Part shown: positions 26,701-33,755 of the stretch, in pieces
Position numbering within the stretch: position 1 is the first letter of the stretch
How the letters are laid out: every line of letters starts with the position of its first letter
NCBI RefSeq assembly: GCF_028649595.1
Contig: NZ_JAQSLK010000002.1
Location: forward strand, 124,001-188,000
Direction of reading: 5' to 3'
Origin: Campylobacter magnus
GTDB lineage: Bacteria > Campylobacterota > Campylobacteria > Campylobacterales > Campylobacteraceae
Length of the DNA stretch: 64,000 nucleotides
Program-made: the position numbers and the translations under genes
Notes under the pieces: generated by a model
The model's database searches: none
What the model was told of the DNA's origin: nothing
Seen by the model: the letters and a program-made list of their open reading frames with translations, nothing else

Positions 26701-29700
26701 TTACCGCTTGCTTTAAATAGACAGAAAGCTAGAATTGAACGCTCGCTTGGCTATATTAGAGATGATGAGACTGGAGAGATTTTGAAATATAAAGATGGCA
26801 CACCTAGGATAAAAAAAGAATTTCATAAAGAGTTGAGTGATGATTTAAATGCTATGATAACTCAAATTCAAGATAAATTCTTGCGTTTCGTGTTGTCTAA
26901 TGAAGACTTGCGCAAAGAAGTTGAACAAGCTTACAATGATAAAATAAATACTGATAGAGTAAGAGATTTTAATACACAAACACTAGATTTAAAAGGGGCT
27001 AATCCAAATATTAAACTATACCCACACCAAAATGCTGGAGTATGGCGTGGTGTGCAAGAACAAGCTACACTATTTAATGTTAATGTTGGTGGTGGAAAAA
27101 CATTTATGGGAGCAGCAGTGGCTTTAGAACAAAAGCGTATGGGGTTAATAAATAAAACCTTGATCGTATCCCCAAAAACTTTAGTTGGCAGTTGGGAGAA
27201 AGAGATTAAAACACTTTACCCAAATGCAAATGTTCTAGCTTTGGACGAAAAATCTTTTACCAAAGACAATCGTGCTAAGTTTTTAGCAAAAATACAAGTA
27301 AACGATTATGACGCTGTAATTATGAGTGCTGAGCAATTCAAGTTAATTCCAAAAAATCCTGAAAAAACAATAGCAAATCTTGCTCTTAGACTATCAATGG
27401 TTAAGTCTGATTATGATGAAAGCAAGAAGGATAAGAAAAACACTCAGTTAAAAAAGCAAATAGGAAAGTTAGAAAAACAAATACAAAAAGCTAGAGCGAC
27501 GGCTGATACAATAAAGAAAGATAATTTAGTTACTTTTAATGAGCTTGGAATTGATTGCTTGATCGTTGATGAAGCTCATCTTTACAAGAATTTATCTTAC
27601 GAAACTCAAAAAACAAGAGTTTTAGGGCTTGGGCCACAAAACGGTAGTGATAAAGCTTTTGATATGAAAATTGTTACAGACGATTTTAATGATAGTGGTA
27701 AGAAATTGTATTTTCTTACTGGCACGCCTATAGCGAACTCAATGTGTGAGCTATACCATATGCAGAGTTTTTTACAGCCAAAGTGGCTAGAGGATAAAGG
27801 TTTTTACAATTTTGACAATTGGGCAAATACCTTTGGAGAGGATGTAACTGATATTGAGATGGGGGCTGGTGGAGAGCCTAAGCTAGTAACTCGTTTTGCT
27901 AGATTTAATAATTTAAAAGAGCTTTCTGGCGGTTTTAGAGAAGTTAATTTCTATGCGAATAACGAGGATATAGAAAAAGCAGCAGGGCAAAATTTTATTC
28001 CAAAAGTAGAAACAATAAAAGAAGTGATACCACGCAATGAAGCAATAAGCGAACTTTATGGAGAGCCTGATGAAAATGGAGAATTCCCAAAAGGAAGTTT
28101 ATTATATCGTTTCGGTCATTTTCAAGAAAACATCAAAGAAAATAATCCTTTAAGACTTACTAATATAGCTAGAAAAGCAGCTGTTGATTATAGGCTTATT
28201 GAAGACAAGCCTGAAAATGATTTTGAGGTTTCAAAAATCAATAAAGTAGTTGAAAATGTAGTTGATAACTATAAAAACAATCACGCTGATGAAAAAGGCA
28301 CTCAAATCATTTTCTTGGATCTAAGCGTGGCTAAACAAAAGCTAAAAAATATTAGTTTAGATGAAGACAAAAAGTTAAAAGAGGAAAATAAGACACAAGG
28401 AATAGAGAGCGTATCAGCAGAAATAAAAAAGAGTAGCAGATCTGATGAAACACTTGAGCCAGTGTTTGATAAAAACGGAGAAGAAATAAAGGATGATTTT
28501 AGAATAACTTATTTGAGCGGAGAGGTTGAAGTTTTTGAAGCTGCTGAGTATGTTAGAGAGCTTAAGGCGCTAGGTATTAAATTGCCAAAAGATTTGGGTA
28601 ATTTAAGAGATTTGGAAGAAATTGAACCAAATAAATTTGAAATGACAGGCTTTTCTAAAATAGATATAGCTGCTGAAAACGATAATAAAGCATTAAAAGA
28701 TGTATCTTTTGATGCTTATAGCGATATTGCTAAAAAACTTATGAAAGCTGGAATACCAAGAGATGAAATTGCTTTCATACACGATTATCCAAAAAAAGCT
28801 GATAAAGATAAACTTTTTGAGCAAATGAGAAATGGAGAAGTGCGTGTTCTGCTGGGTTCTACTTCTAAAATGGGTGTTGGTATGAATGTGCAAAAAAGAT
28901 TAGTTGCGCTTCATAATGTAGATTATACTTGGAACCCAGCTGGAATGGAGCAAAGAGTAGGGCGCATTGCTAGACAGGGTAATATGTTTTTTGAAGCAGA
29001 TAAAAATTTTCAGCCAAAAGTTTATAATTATGCAACAGAGAGAACTTATGATGTCAAAGCTTTACAACTTTTGGAAACAAAGCAAAAAGGCATTTATATG
29101 CTACAAAACGCCGATAGACTAGGGCTTAATAGCTTTGAAGATATAAGCACGGCCGCAATGGAATTTGCTGAAATGAAAGCTATTGCTAGCGGAAATCCTT
29201 TAATGATAGAAGAGTTTAAAATAGGCAATATGCTAGAAAAAGAGGAAAGAGCTTTTGCGTTTTGGGAAAGCGATAAAATTGTAACCGAAAATAATCTTAG
29301 AAACAAAACGGAAAAAATGATCCAAAACACCAAAGACATAAAAACTTTTGGGAAAATGATTGAAACCACTAACGATTATAAAAGTGAAGTTGAAAGTAAA
29401 TATAAACATTTAACAAAACCTATTATCGTTAAAATAGATAGATATCGAAAGTATAGCTGGAGCGAAAAAAATTCACCAAAAGAAATAGGGGAAGTAAAAA
29501 AAGAAGTTAATGATATGCTAGAAAGAAGCAAGCTCTATATATCTAGAGTGATGAATATAGGCTCAAATAGAAGCGAGGAGCTTTTTGCAGATTATAAAGG
29601 TGTTAGCGTTGGAGTTAAATTAAATACTGGTAAAAATAGTTTAGGAGAGCCTATGCACTCACTGGCTATTTGCCCAAGCGATAATTTTGATAGTAATTCA

Positions 29701-30060
29701 GCTGTAGCGTTGCCAAAAGCTAAATTTAGACAAGAATTCTTTTTATCTAAGGATTTTAACATAAATTATATTATGAAAAAAGTAGATGATGAGCTAGAAA
29801 AATTACCTCTTTTGCTTGATGAAGCTAAGGCTGCAGTAAAAACTCTAGAAAAAGAAGTAGAATTTGGCAAAAATACTCTTAATGAAATAAAAGAGCAAGG
29901 CTATCCAAATCAAAAACTTTTAAATGCTTTAAGAAGCGATAAAAAAGAGATATTGAAGCATTTAAAGAACAAAAATAATGATTGGATACCTAGTTATAAA
30001 AAATGTCTAAATTCTAGCGGTATTGAAAATGAAAAAAATACAGAAAGCAAAGAAAGATAA
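20707..30060 (+). CDS. Giant polyvalent protein: DNA adenine methylase plus SNF2 helicase, Glu-Arg tail
   Basis: About 3,117 residues from the ATG at 20707, which has AAAGGA in place; the ATG at 20671 has none. The N-terminal 1,150 residues are helical, low-homology modules. Then comes an N6-adenine methylase: EPSCGSGNF near 1298 and VVGNPPYI near 1360. Next is a SNF2-type helicase: NVGGGKT near 2125, VDEAHLYKN near 2286, TGTPIAN near 2338, and the C-domain with QRVGRIARQGN near 2750. This resembles DarB of phage P1 and the polyvalent proteins proposed to enter recipients with conjugating DNA and block restriction. It ends TESKER. Two palindrome insertions encode AGNSRI near residues 236 and 375. 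Confidence 0.88.
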   Translation: MKTFKRKLVDNSMDLFIEVDGQYVANDNLFKRVIPAMLKPEVLQASQREQEQNIQTNTQNKDEKTLIKELSVSISKAYKDLDKNKQDRLEVYENNGYKIEVGSKPPLSYVAFYDSDLSNDNSVAMYLYASTNTSSVLLASQIEARLNQVVQEKILDNRNAFYVDRENILGENNYVSSEITPQKDDLAIFANLVLKKELDKRVVAQEYPKEHFTEQNLKNSQMVDEIKSQGEIKSAGNSRILSDKELIESMKATPMEQWSKEQKELFDDMPKFKQDQILDAPKIKYDEEVFGKIPYNELSFRNQMKVVDEARFSAKGKELQAQYDKLQSAKYTAGEGGSYPSGAQLAEITKAQNKIAAQRDELINTYIKEYNEKVAGNSRIPSDKADDDSVEKNKAEIETAPAHSNYKGGEAPNTKSEIHMVEKFFVEKVDDEFVTQKRFVNEQENNALKDQFEAEIAKVILEVEPAWRENMLNVPLSLKANQETYLSNILKESDVDYATALAQDDKNTIYTVAEQKIVEKILKERQEHRIEIFQDDYVLTDKTTGNAINKNSNLASIMLDKILPHGLGNHPADELSTFWFNHCSSWQRDNRVTIDDIDIQKATKLTYKKEKLTLDECAELSKFLARNAIEFSDNKPREVADGVRKFVPSNALYKVAEGLNDELKKTESRELKKFLVKHMSSTFAHTDEVPDFLVERNGSAIFTRINRDYLSEINGKFNEVDEVRLKHISNYLSDRKEAGLANHRAEFETAFFVCDDQFKEAFHRAELALAEKLDGQGAATEIASYLETNEFVAYRADHIKELLRVEERAAQEFRENYKEPLDLDEANKRIDNLLDNEIPKVSEQFYYKMDLLLDNPNFRFADMKEACELEVKRKELGLTYSALTDYIHTKDKENNEKVSNKIDEAITVKPDENTEPKQEPLKNQGIVASEENYQTLMKLYNGEATDAKELDNLIEWASENKEILEAKSAANYAIKFGTGQVLKSVDAGFVLEIVEPLIMEKQENKKSWEELEKEAVEVTKKEAWVKKQLDDLPIRLQAGYSPQLIAKSLNDAYQRGDIVPPEWLHEVVRELDKNYGGVAVFIDENLKKEAIGKEKVSESNEQKEIAQAGENKVEVGLFDDEIVSKIVENKTNDRGNKTKTQASENIPEALDNKVAGYGDISAQKLAVSDYRSNNFDLDGVGAVGRAYKNIEALELSAKLNRENRFATKEEQEILAGFSGWGGCYGVFEETNKDFGEARKRLDKYLDENISNSVDRNLAFISMAHSSSSAYYTNTLLVDTIYKGLEQMGVNDNGVEKRVLEPSCGSGNFIIGSKNNSFSFTGIEIEKHTYDIAKHLNPNADIRNGGFETFRAKDSFDLVVGNPPYIADFYVNDTNSLGNNLKIANYFPIKSMENLRDGGIMAFVMPSAFLDHNGDKHLERLVEAGGKFLGAVRLPNNAFKGAEVNTDIVFFQKQDLLTNKDDKAINAELEAQGFSANFDMRRLSPEIREQLENKFKSVEDKLTIEEREQLDERERENKFYRRFKINDYFLNNPQNILGKFEIDTNRFGENVPVFKADENLDLKAELNRFIENLPKNIYKDIERETSPYRQFDFITHPESKFYIDNLKKGSFFIDNTNNGALALKIDSYEYRIVSDTEFWKNSLVASQLSKYKAGNYDDNKRQKEEKALKEQVLSYIELRDSLNTLLRAELDPNKSDEEIAKFRQDLNTSYDKMKLKYKKPLKEAFKACDMDLSFEFISNLENEKGEKALIFSQRISSPIVEPKVSNEKEALIASLSMKGKIDLDYIQDIYPNQSLDDTLNKLLEEKLIFKNHEPYSKEKFVTSDAYLSGNVKKKYNEVLEAIKKTGDKSLEINANSLKEVFPADRNIKEISFGLGMNWIPTHIYQEFIDAYASEYRFEGIERRGSDVADKVFEITLSSNGEYIIENNANTYTKNLVKNNAYYMAMLSSEKEREGKSRSTYGLNFGNGRDFFSYDEFKKHMGWSNEELNNAKRIPLVYAALPLALNRQKARIERSLGYIRDDETGEILKYKDGTPRIKKEFHKELSDDLNAMITQIQDKFLRFVLSNEDLRKEVEQAYNDKINTDRVRDFNTQTLDLKGANPNIKLYPHQNAGVWRGVQEQATLFNVNVGGGKTFMGAAVALEQKRMGLINKTLIVSPKTLVGSWEKEIKTLYPNANVLALDEKSFTKDNRAKFLAKIQVNDYDAVIMSAEQFKLIPKNPEKTIANLALRLSMVKSDYDESKKDKKNTQLKKQIGKLEKQIQKARATADTIKKDNLVTFNELGIDCLIVDEAHLYKNLSYETQKTRVLGLGPQNGSDKAFDMKIVTDDFNDSGKKLYFLTGTPIANSMCELYHMQSFLQPKWLEDKGFYNFDNWANTFGEDVTDIEMGAGGEPKLVTRFARFNNLKELSGGFREVNFYANNEDIEKAAGQNFIPKVETIKEVIPRNEAISELYGEPDENGEFPKGSLLYRFGHFQENIKENNPLRLTNIARKAAVDYRLIEDKPENDFEVSKINKVVENVVDNYKNNHADEKGTQIIFLDLSVAKQKLKNISLDEDKKLKEENKTQGIESVSAEIKKSSRSDETLEPVFDKNGEEIKDDFRITYLSGEVEVFEAAEYVRELKALGIKLPKDLGNLRDLEEIEPNKFEMTGFSKIDIAAENDNKALKDVSFDAYSDIAKKLMKAGIPRDEIAFIHDYPKKADKDKLFEQMRNGEVRVLLGSTSKMGVGMNVQKRLVALHNVDYTWNPAGMEQRVGRIARQGNMFFEADKNFQPKVYNYATERTYDVKALQLLETKQKGIYMLQNADRLGLNSFEDISTAAMEFAEMKAIASGNPLMIEEFKIGNMLEKEERAFAFWESDKIVTENNLRNKTEKMIQNTKDIKTFGKMIETTNDYKSEVESKYKHLTKPIIVKIDRYRKYSWSEKNSPKEIGEVKKEVNDMLERSKLYISRVMNIGSNRSEELFADYKGVSVGVKLNTGKNSLGEPMHSLAICPSDNFDSNSAVALPKAKFRQEFFLSKDFNINYIMKKVDDELEKLPLLLDEAKAAVKTLEKEVEFGKNTLNEIKEQGYPNQKLLNALRSDKKEILKHLKNKNNDWIPSYKKCLNSSGIENEKNTESKER

Positions 30061-30116
30061 ACATTATAAAATATATAAAACATTTTTTAATGTTTTAAAC
30101 TTTTTTTAATGTTTAT

Positions 30117-30122
30117 TATAAT
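30117..30122 (+). promoter_or_regulatory. Candidate -10 element (TATAAT) before the 30157 gene
   Basis: An AT-rich 95-bp gap after the giant gene contains repeated AACATTTTTT/AATGTTTT segments and TATAAT 35 bp before the ATG, with AAAGGAG following. A separate transcript for the acidic protein is likely. Confidence 0.45.
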
Positions 30123-30156
30123 AAAATGCTGATTACTTTTTTTAAAAGGAGAAAAA

Positions 30157-30807
30157 ATGGAAAATGAAGCATTGAAATCTTTTGATCCAAAGAGTGTAGC
30201 TGATGAACTATTAAAACTAATTGTTCCAGCTCCGCCAACTAGAGCTGAAATGGAGAATTATGATGCATATGAATATTGCTTAGGCTGCGCAGATGCTATC
30301 AGTAATTTCATAGAAACACCGATTGTAACTTTGTTTGAGCCTATAGATGTCAAACAAATCGACTTGTTTATAGGCTTGAATTCTCATCACGATGATGAAG
30401 ATAGCAGGCTCAGCATAGAAATACTAAATAAAAAGCGAAAAGTTATCATAAAAATACAAAGTTTAGCTCAAGAAAGATTTACAAATGGTCTAAAATTGCC
30501 AAATTTAAAATGGTTAGATGAGCATAAGGATATCAAAGAAAGGAGCTGGTCTGAGTTTGAGAATTTAGTTTGGGATACTTTTGGTGATTATGAAATTTAT
30601 TGCGAGCGCATAAAAGCTACTTTTGTGGCTATGTGTAATGTGCTTGAAGTAACATACGACAAGTATTATGATGAGTATGAAAAAGAACGCATTGAAGAAG
30701 ACCAAGCTGAATGCGAACAAATAGAAGCTGAAATGGAAGCAGAGGTAGAGGCTAAGTATGAGGACTTTTTGGATGCACAAAAATATGATCCAAGCTTAAG
30801 AGCATAA
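30157..30807 (+). CDS. Uncharacterised acidic protein (216 residues)
   Basis: A soluble protein without signal or membrane segment. The last 55 residues are dominated by Glu and Asp (YDEYEKERIEEDQAECEQ and on), giving a strongly acidic helix. Anti-restriction DNA mimics of mobile elements are also acidic, which makes that role thinkable but unproven. A fossil of its 3' end (EYQAKYEQIEAE) is found at 31771-31815, in frame with a small membrane protein, so the region has been duplicated and trimmed. Family not recognised. Confidence 0.65.
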   Translation: MENEALKSFDPKSVADELLKLIVPAPPTRAEMENYDAYEYCLGCADAISNFIETPIVTLFEPIDVKQIDLFIGLNSHHDDEDSRLSIEILNKKRKVIIKIQSLAQERFTNGLKLPNLKWLDEHKDIKERSWSEFENLVWDTFGDYEIYCERIKATFVAMCNVLEVTYDKYYDEYEKERIEEDQAECEQIEAEMEAEVEAKYEDFLDAQKYDPSLRA

Positions 30808-30832
30808 GTTTTGTAAATTTAGTAAAATTATG

Positions 30833-30838
30833 TATAAT
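30833..30838 (+). promoter_or_regulatory. -10 element (TATAAT) of the first lipoprotein
   Basis: Found within AAAATTATGTATAATCAAAA. The same promoter segment is duplicated before the second lipoprotein (31316-31321) with two base changes. Confidence 0.6.
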
Positions 30839-30867
30839 CAAAAATTATTTCACAAATAGGAGAAAAA

Positions 30868-31248
30868 ATGAAAAAATTAGCTTTAAGCGTAGTAGTTGCT
30901 GGAGTATTTCTAGCTGGATGTGGCGATAATCTACCAAAAGAAATTACTTCACACGAGAACTATAAAAACTGCCAAGAAGTAGAAAAAAACTTGCTTACAA
31001 TTCAAAACTCGTTTGAAAAAGATGAGAGAGTGGAGTTTTACTCAAATTGCACTAGATATTTCAAAGAAAGAAATTATGATGATCTATTAAATAAAAGTGC
31101 AATTGATGATTTTAAGAATAATAGAACAGAACATTTAATAAAAAAAGGGAAATTGTCTTTAAATGAACTTCATAAGTCGTTTGTTTCTTATTCTTACTCT
31201 AAAGCACAAGATAGCAACAGAGACAATACAAAATACTTCTCAAAATAA
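30868..31248 (+). CDS. EexN-like lipoprotein, copy 1 (entry-exclusion candidate)
   Basis: A 126-residue lipoprotein with lipobox VFLAGC, then NLPKEITSHENYKNCQEVEK and a cysteine pair typical of small EexN-type lipoproteins, which stop a cell that carries the element from receiving another. The first 49 residues are almost the same as in copy 2; the C-terminal part differs, apart from the closing NRDNTKYFSK. Its own promoter and a hairpin terminator (31267-31288) make it a single-gene unit. The exclusion role is inferred from class, copy number and context. Confidence 0.65.
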   Translation: MKKLALSVVVAGVFLAGCGDNLPKEITSHENYKNCQEVEKNLLTIQNSFEKDERVEFYSNCTRYFKERNYDDLLNKSAIDDFKNNRTEHLIKKGKLSLNELHKSFVSYSYSKAQDSNRDNTKYFSK

Positions 31249-31266
31249 TTAAAAACCATTCAACAG

Positions 31267-31288
31267 CCTTTGACGAAAATGTCAAAGG
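31267..31288 (+). terminator. Hairpin between the two lipoprotein genes
   Basis: CCTTTGAC, 6-nt loop, GTCAAAGG, followed by TCTGCTTATT. The T-run is poor, so termination may be partial. Confidence 0.5.
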
Positions 31289-31315
31289 TCTGCTTATTAG
31301 TTTAGCAAAATTATG

Positions 31316-31321
31316 TATAAT
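31316..31321 (+). promoter_or_regulatory. -10 element (TATAAT) of the second lipoprotein
   Basis: Duplicate of the segment before copy 1, showing that promoter, ribosome-binding site and the first half of the gene were copied together. Confidence 0.6.
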
Positions 31322-31350
31322 CAAAAATCATTTCACAAATAGGAGAAAAA

Positions 31351-31704
31351 ATGAAAAAATTAGCTTTAAGCGTAGTAGTTGCTGGAGTATTTCTAGCTGG
31401 ATGTGGCGATAATCTACCAAAAGAAATTACTTCACACGAGAACTATAAAAACTGCCAAGAAGTAGAAAAAAACTTGCTTACAATCCAAAGTTCTTTTGAG
31501 AAAAATGAGAGAACAAAATTCTTTAGCGAATGTAATTCTGTTTATGGTAAAGAATTAATTGCCGAAGATGCTTTAAAGTATAAAGATGCTTTAAATACAA
31601 ATAAATATAAGACGATAAATGATATGTTTCATCGGCTTCGTGTAGTTATTTCAGTAGAAGAAATGATGAAAAATAGAGATAATACAAAATATTTCTCAAA
31701 ATAA
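31351..31704 (+). CDS. EexN-like lipoprotein, copy 2, with VirB5-type C-terminus
   Basis: 117 residues. The signal peptide, lipobox and about 50 residues match copy 1. The end, SVEEMMKNRDNTKYFSK, matches that of VirB5 (SVEEMMKNRDDTKYFTSK), including 30 identical bases at 31649-31678. The middle part (VYGKELIAEDALKYKDAL) is unique. A mosaic of lipoprotein and pilus-tip sequence fits either recent recombination or recognition of a self pilus by an exclusion protein. Confidence 0.68.
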   Translation: MKKLALSVVVAGVFLAGCGDNLPKEITSHENYKNCQEVEKNLLTIQSSFEKNERTKFFSECNSVYGKELIAEDALKYKDALNTNKYKTINDMFHRLRVVISVEEMMKNRDNTKYFSK

Positions 31705-31718
31705 TTCTTCAAATTTTA

Positions 31719-31750
31719 CTAGCCCTTGATAAAACTCAAGGGCTAGTTTA
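31719..31750 (+). terminator. Rho-independent-type hairpin after lipoprotein copy 2
   Basis: CTAGCCCTTGA, 6-nt loop, TCAAGGGCTAG, then TTTATCTTT. It also reads as a terminator from the minus strand, where a fossil tail-coding sequence (IEIER-stop) precedes it. Confidence 0.75.
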
Positions 31751-31823
31751 TCTTTCTATTTCTATTCTTTTTGAAGAATATCAGGCTAAATACGAACAAA
31801 TAGAAGCTGAAAAGGGGACAAAA
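31749..31823. pseudogene. Fossil gene ends: relaxase-type tail and acidic-protein 3' end
   Basis: Minus strand: codons for KRIEIER and a stop, near-identical to the true relaxase end at 32083. The repeat, CTCAAGGGCTAGTTTATC and onward, spans 31736-31764 and 32069-32097. Plus strand: a decayed copy of the 30157 gene's end. The region is a scrap-heap of duplicated gene ends. Confidence 0.5.
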
Positions 31824-31937
31824 ATGACAAATCAAGAATTATTTTTAGTGTTTGGTGGTGTTGTAACTTGCTACGCTGGATATTTGTTTTTTAAAGCTTA
31901 TTTACAATCAAAAAATAACACTAAAACAGCTCATTAA
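31824..31937 (+). CDS. Small single-helix membrane protein (37 residues)
   Basis: MTNQELFLVFGGVVTCYAGY continues into one hydrophobic helix, then a basic end (SKNNTKTAH). AAGGGGAC gives a usable ribosome-binding site. It is in frame with the fossil sequence upstream, so it may be a salvaged start. Followed directly by a strong hairpin. Function is unknown. Confidence 0.45.
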   Translation: MTNQELFLVFGGVVTCYAGYLFFKAYLQSKNNTKTAH

Positions 31938-31984
31938 AAGAGCTGTGGCTGGGCTAACGATCATCGTTCCCAGCCGTTGCTCTT
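31938..31984. terminator. Long three-part hairpin (bidirectional terminator candidate)
   Basis: AAGAGC, GGCTGGG and AACGAT pair in turn with ATCGTT, CCCAGCC and GCTCTT. TTTCCTT follows on the plus strand and TAATGAGC on the other. It lies between the convergent 31824 gene and the relaxase gene, the expected place for a shared terminator. Confidence 0.65.
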
Positions 31985-32082
31985 TCCTTGCTGTTCTTTG
32001 TATTTTGGGCAAAAGCAAGTTGATATGCTGATTAGAAGCGGAAGTTTTCTTGCTTGGAAATTGATAAAGCTCAAGGGCTAGT

Positions 32083-33753
32083 TTATCTTTCTATTTCTTT
32101 TTCTATTTTTCTTGTTGGCTGGCTAGAAATTCCTCTATCGCTCGGATCTGCTGGTCGCACTGGCTCACTGATTGAGGTTGATGGTGTTGGTATGTTAGAC
32201 TGTGCATTGCTTGGCAAAAGCAATTCAGCTCTTGATTGTTTATTAGCGTCCATAGGCTCTGCGGACACAGCTCGCATATAGTCAGTGATGGCGGTAAAAC
32301 TTCGTGGCGACCTAGCTGGACTAGTTGATAGGTTGTTGGTGAGACATAAGCCAAATTCTCGCTGTATCGGTTTTGCTTTTGCTCTGTTTGCGTTGTAAAT
32401 TGCCCACTGCTCTCTTGTGTATTTTCTTGCGTTTGGTGCTTTTCTTGTGAGTTTATTTGGTCGCTCATCGTATTCATCCTTAGTAAGTTTTTTGATAAAG
32501 CTTATCTCTGTTTTTGGTTGTTCAACTTTTGGTAATTTTGGATCAAATTTATCCTTGCTTAATGTATTGGTCTCGGCATTGTATACAATACAATCCCACT
32601 TCTTAGTCGGTATATATTCTGTAACATTAAAGAGGTTATCGTTCTTATGAACTTGGCGTGATTTTTGTTCGTAGATTGTGCCGATTTGCTGGAATTTTGC
32701 AAATGAGCCTTTCTTCAAATTATGTTGCTCAATAAGTCGTTTTAAATCTTTGCCCCAAATGGTGACTGGTTTGTAATCTTTAGTTTGATAAGTAATATAA
32801 AAAGTTCCTTTTTTATCACTTTCTTTGTATTTTTTTTCGCCAAAATCAACGATTTCAAAACAGCTATTTTTGACAGCATTGGAGCGAGGATTTTTGATTA
32901 GTGTGTGTGTTTGGAATTTGCTATTGCTTTGGATGTCGTAAGGATAGCTAGAGCGTTGAATTTCTTTTTCTTTATTGAAAGGTCTATCTTTTCTTAATGT
33001 AGCAGTGGCTTCAATATTTCTGTTGCATAATTCCTGCGCAAAAGTTTGCCTAAGTTTTATTAAATCATATTTACGAATATCAATTCTTTTACCATCATTA
33101 TCTCTAATTTTTAAACAAATGTGGCAATGTGGATTGTTGGTATCAGTATGTAAAGCAGCGACAAAAAAATTATTTGGATAGTGTTTTTCAATCGTATGTA
33201 TAGCTGCTTTTCTAACTAGGTGCGGATCAAAGCCAAATTCATTAACTCCAGTGTAGTCTTTCATTGAAAAAATCATATTAAAAGTGCGTCTAATTTCTTT
33301 GTCATCATCAATAAAATCTTCATACTGAGATTTTATTAAATTTCTTATTTTTAAGCTATTAGGAGCGCTAAATTGCTCGCCAGCTGTAAGACCTATTCTA
33401 TACTCGGCTTCGCTTTTATCTTGCTCAGTTGTAGGCAAATAAAAATCTATTTGTCCATTGCGTGTTATATAATCAATATGATTTTTTATTGATTTCATAT
33501 TTCTTGAACTAGAGCTCAGCTTTACAACAACTTCTGTATTTTTTGTGTATTGATTTTTATTTGTAGATTTTAATGAAAACTTAGGAGTTTTTCCGTGCTG
33601 TTTTTCATAATTTTTTGTAAAGGTATTACGAAAATTATAGTTGCTTATATTGCGCTCAATATAAGCAACTGGTAGATTTATTTTTTGCTGTTTTCCAAGA
33701 TAAATTGTTTTGGTTCTATATTCATCAAATTCATCATAAATATTACGAGGCAT
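32083..33753 (-). CDS. Conjugative relaxase, VirD2/MobP type, with Glu-Arg tail
   Basis: A 556-residue enzyme that nicks oriT and pilots the strand into the recipient. HTDTNNPHCHICLK supplies the metal-binding histidines (H202, H209, H211) of the HxD...HxH motif. Tyr95 in HIDYITRNG is the likely nucleophile, as in relaxases with an HLRYIQRDG motif. The C-terminal 80 residues are proline/serine-rich and end IEKEIER; relaxases of VirB/D4 systems carry their transport signal there. It is coupled to the MobC-like gene just upstream (2-bp gap) and faces the rest of the element. Confidence 0.88.
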   Translation of the reverse strand: MPRNIYDEFDEYRTKTIYLGKQQKINLPVAYIERNISNYNFRNTFTKNYEKQHGKTPKFSLKSTNKNQYTKNTEVVVKLSSSSRNMKSIKNHIDYITRNGQIDFYLPTTEQDKSEAEYRIGLTAGEQFSAPNSLKIRNLIKSQYEDFIDDDKEIRRTFNMIFSMKDYTGVNEFGFDPHLVRKAAIHTIEKHYPNNFFVAALHTDTNNPHCHICLKIRDNDGKRIDIRKYDLIKLRQTFAQELCNRNIEATATLRKDRPFNKEKEIQRSSYPYDIQSNSKFQTHTLIKNPRSNAVKNSCFEIVDFGEKKYKESDKKGTFYITYQTKDYKPVTIWGKDLKRLIEQHNLKKGSFAKFQQIGTIYEQKSRQVHKNDNLFNVTEYIPTKKWDCIVYNAETNTLSKDKFDPKLPKVEQPKTEISFIKKLTKDEYDERPNKLTRKAPNARKYTREQWAIYNANRAKAKPIQREFGLCLTNNLSTSPARSPRSFTAITDYMRAVSAEPMDANKQSRAELLLPSNAQSNIPTPSTSISEPVRPADPSDRGISSQPTRKIEKEIER

Positions 33754-33755
33754 AA

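Noticed and set aside
32103-32477. 124-residue minus-strand frame overlapping the end of the relaxase gene
   Set aside because: It lies in another frame of the relaxase's low-complexity tail, has no ribosome-binding site and no recognisable domain.
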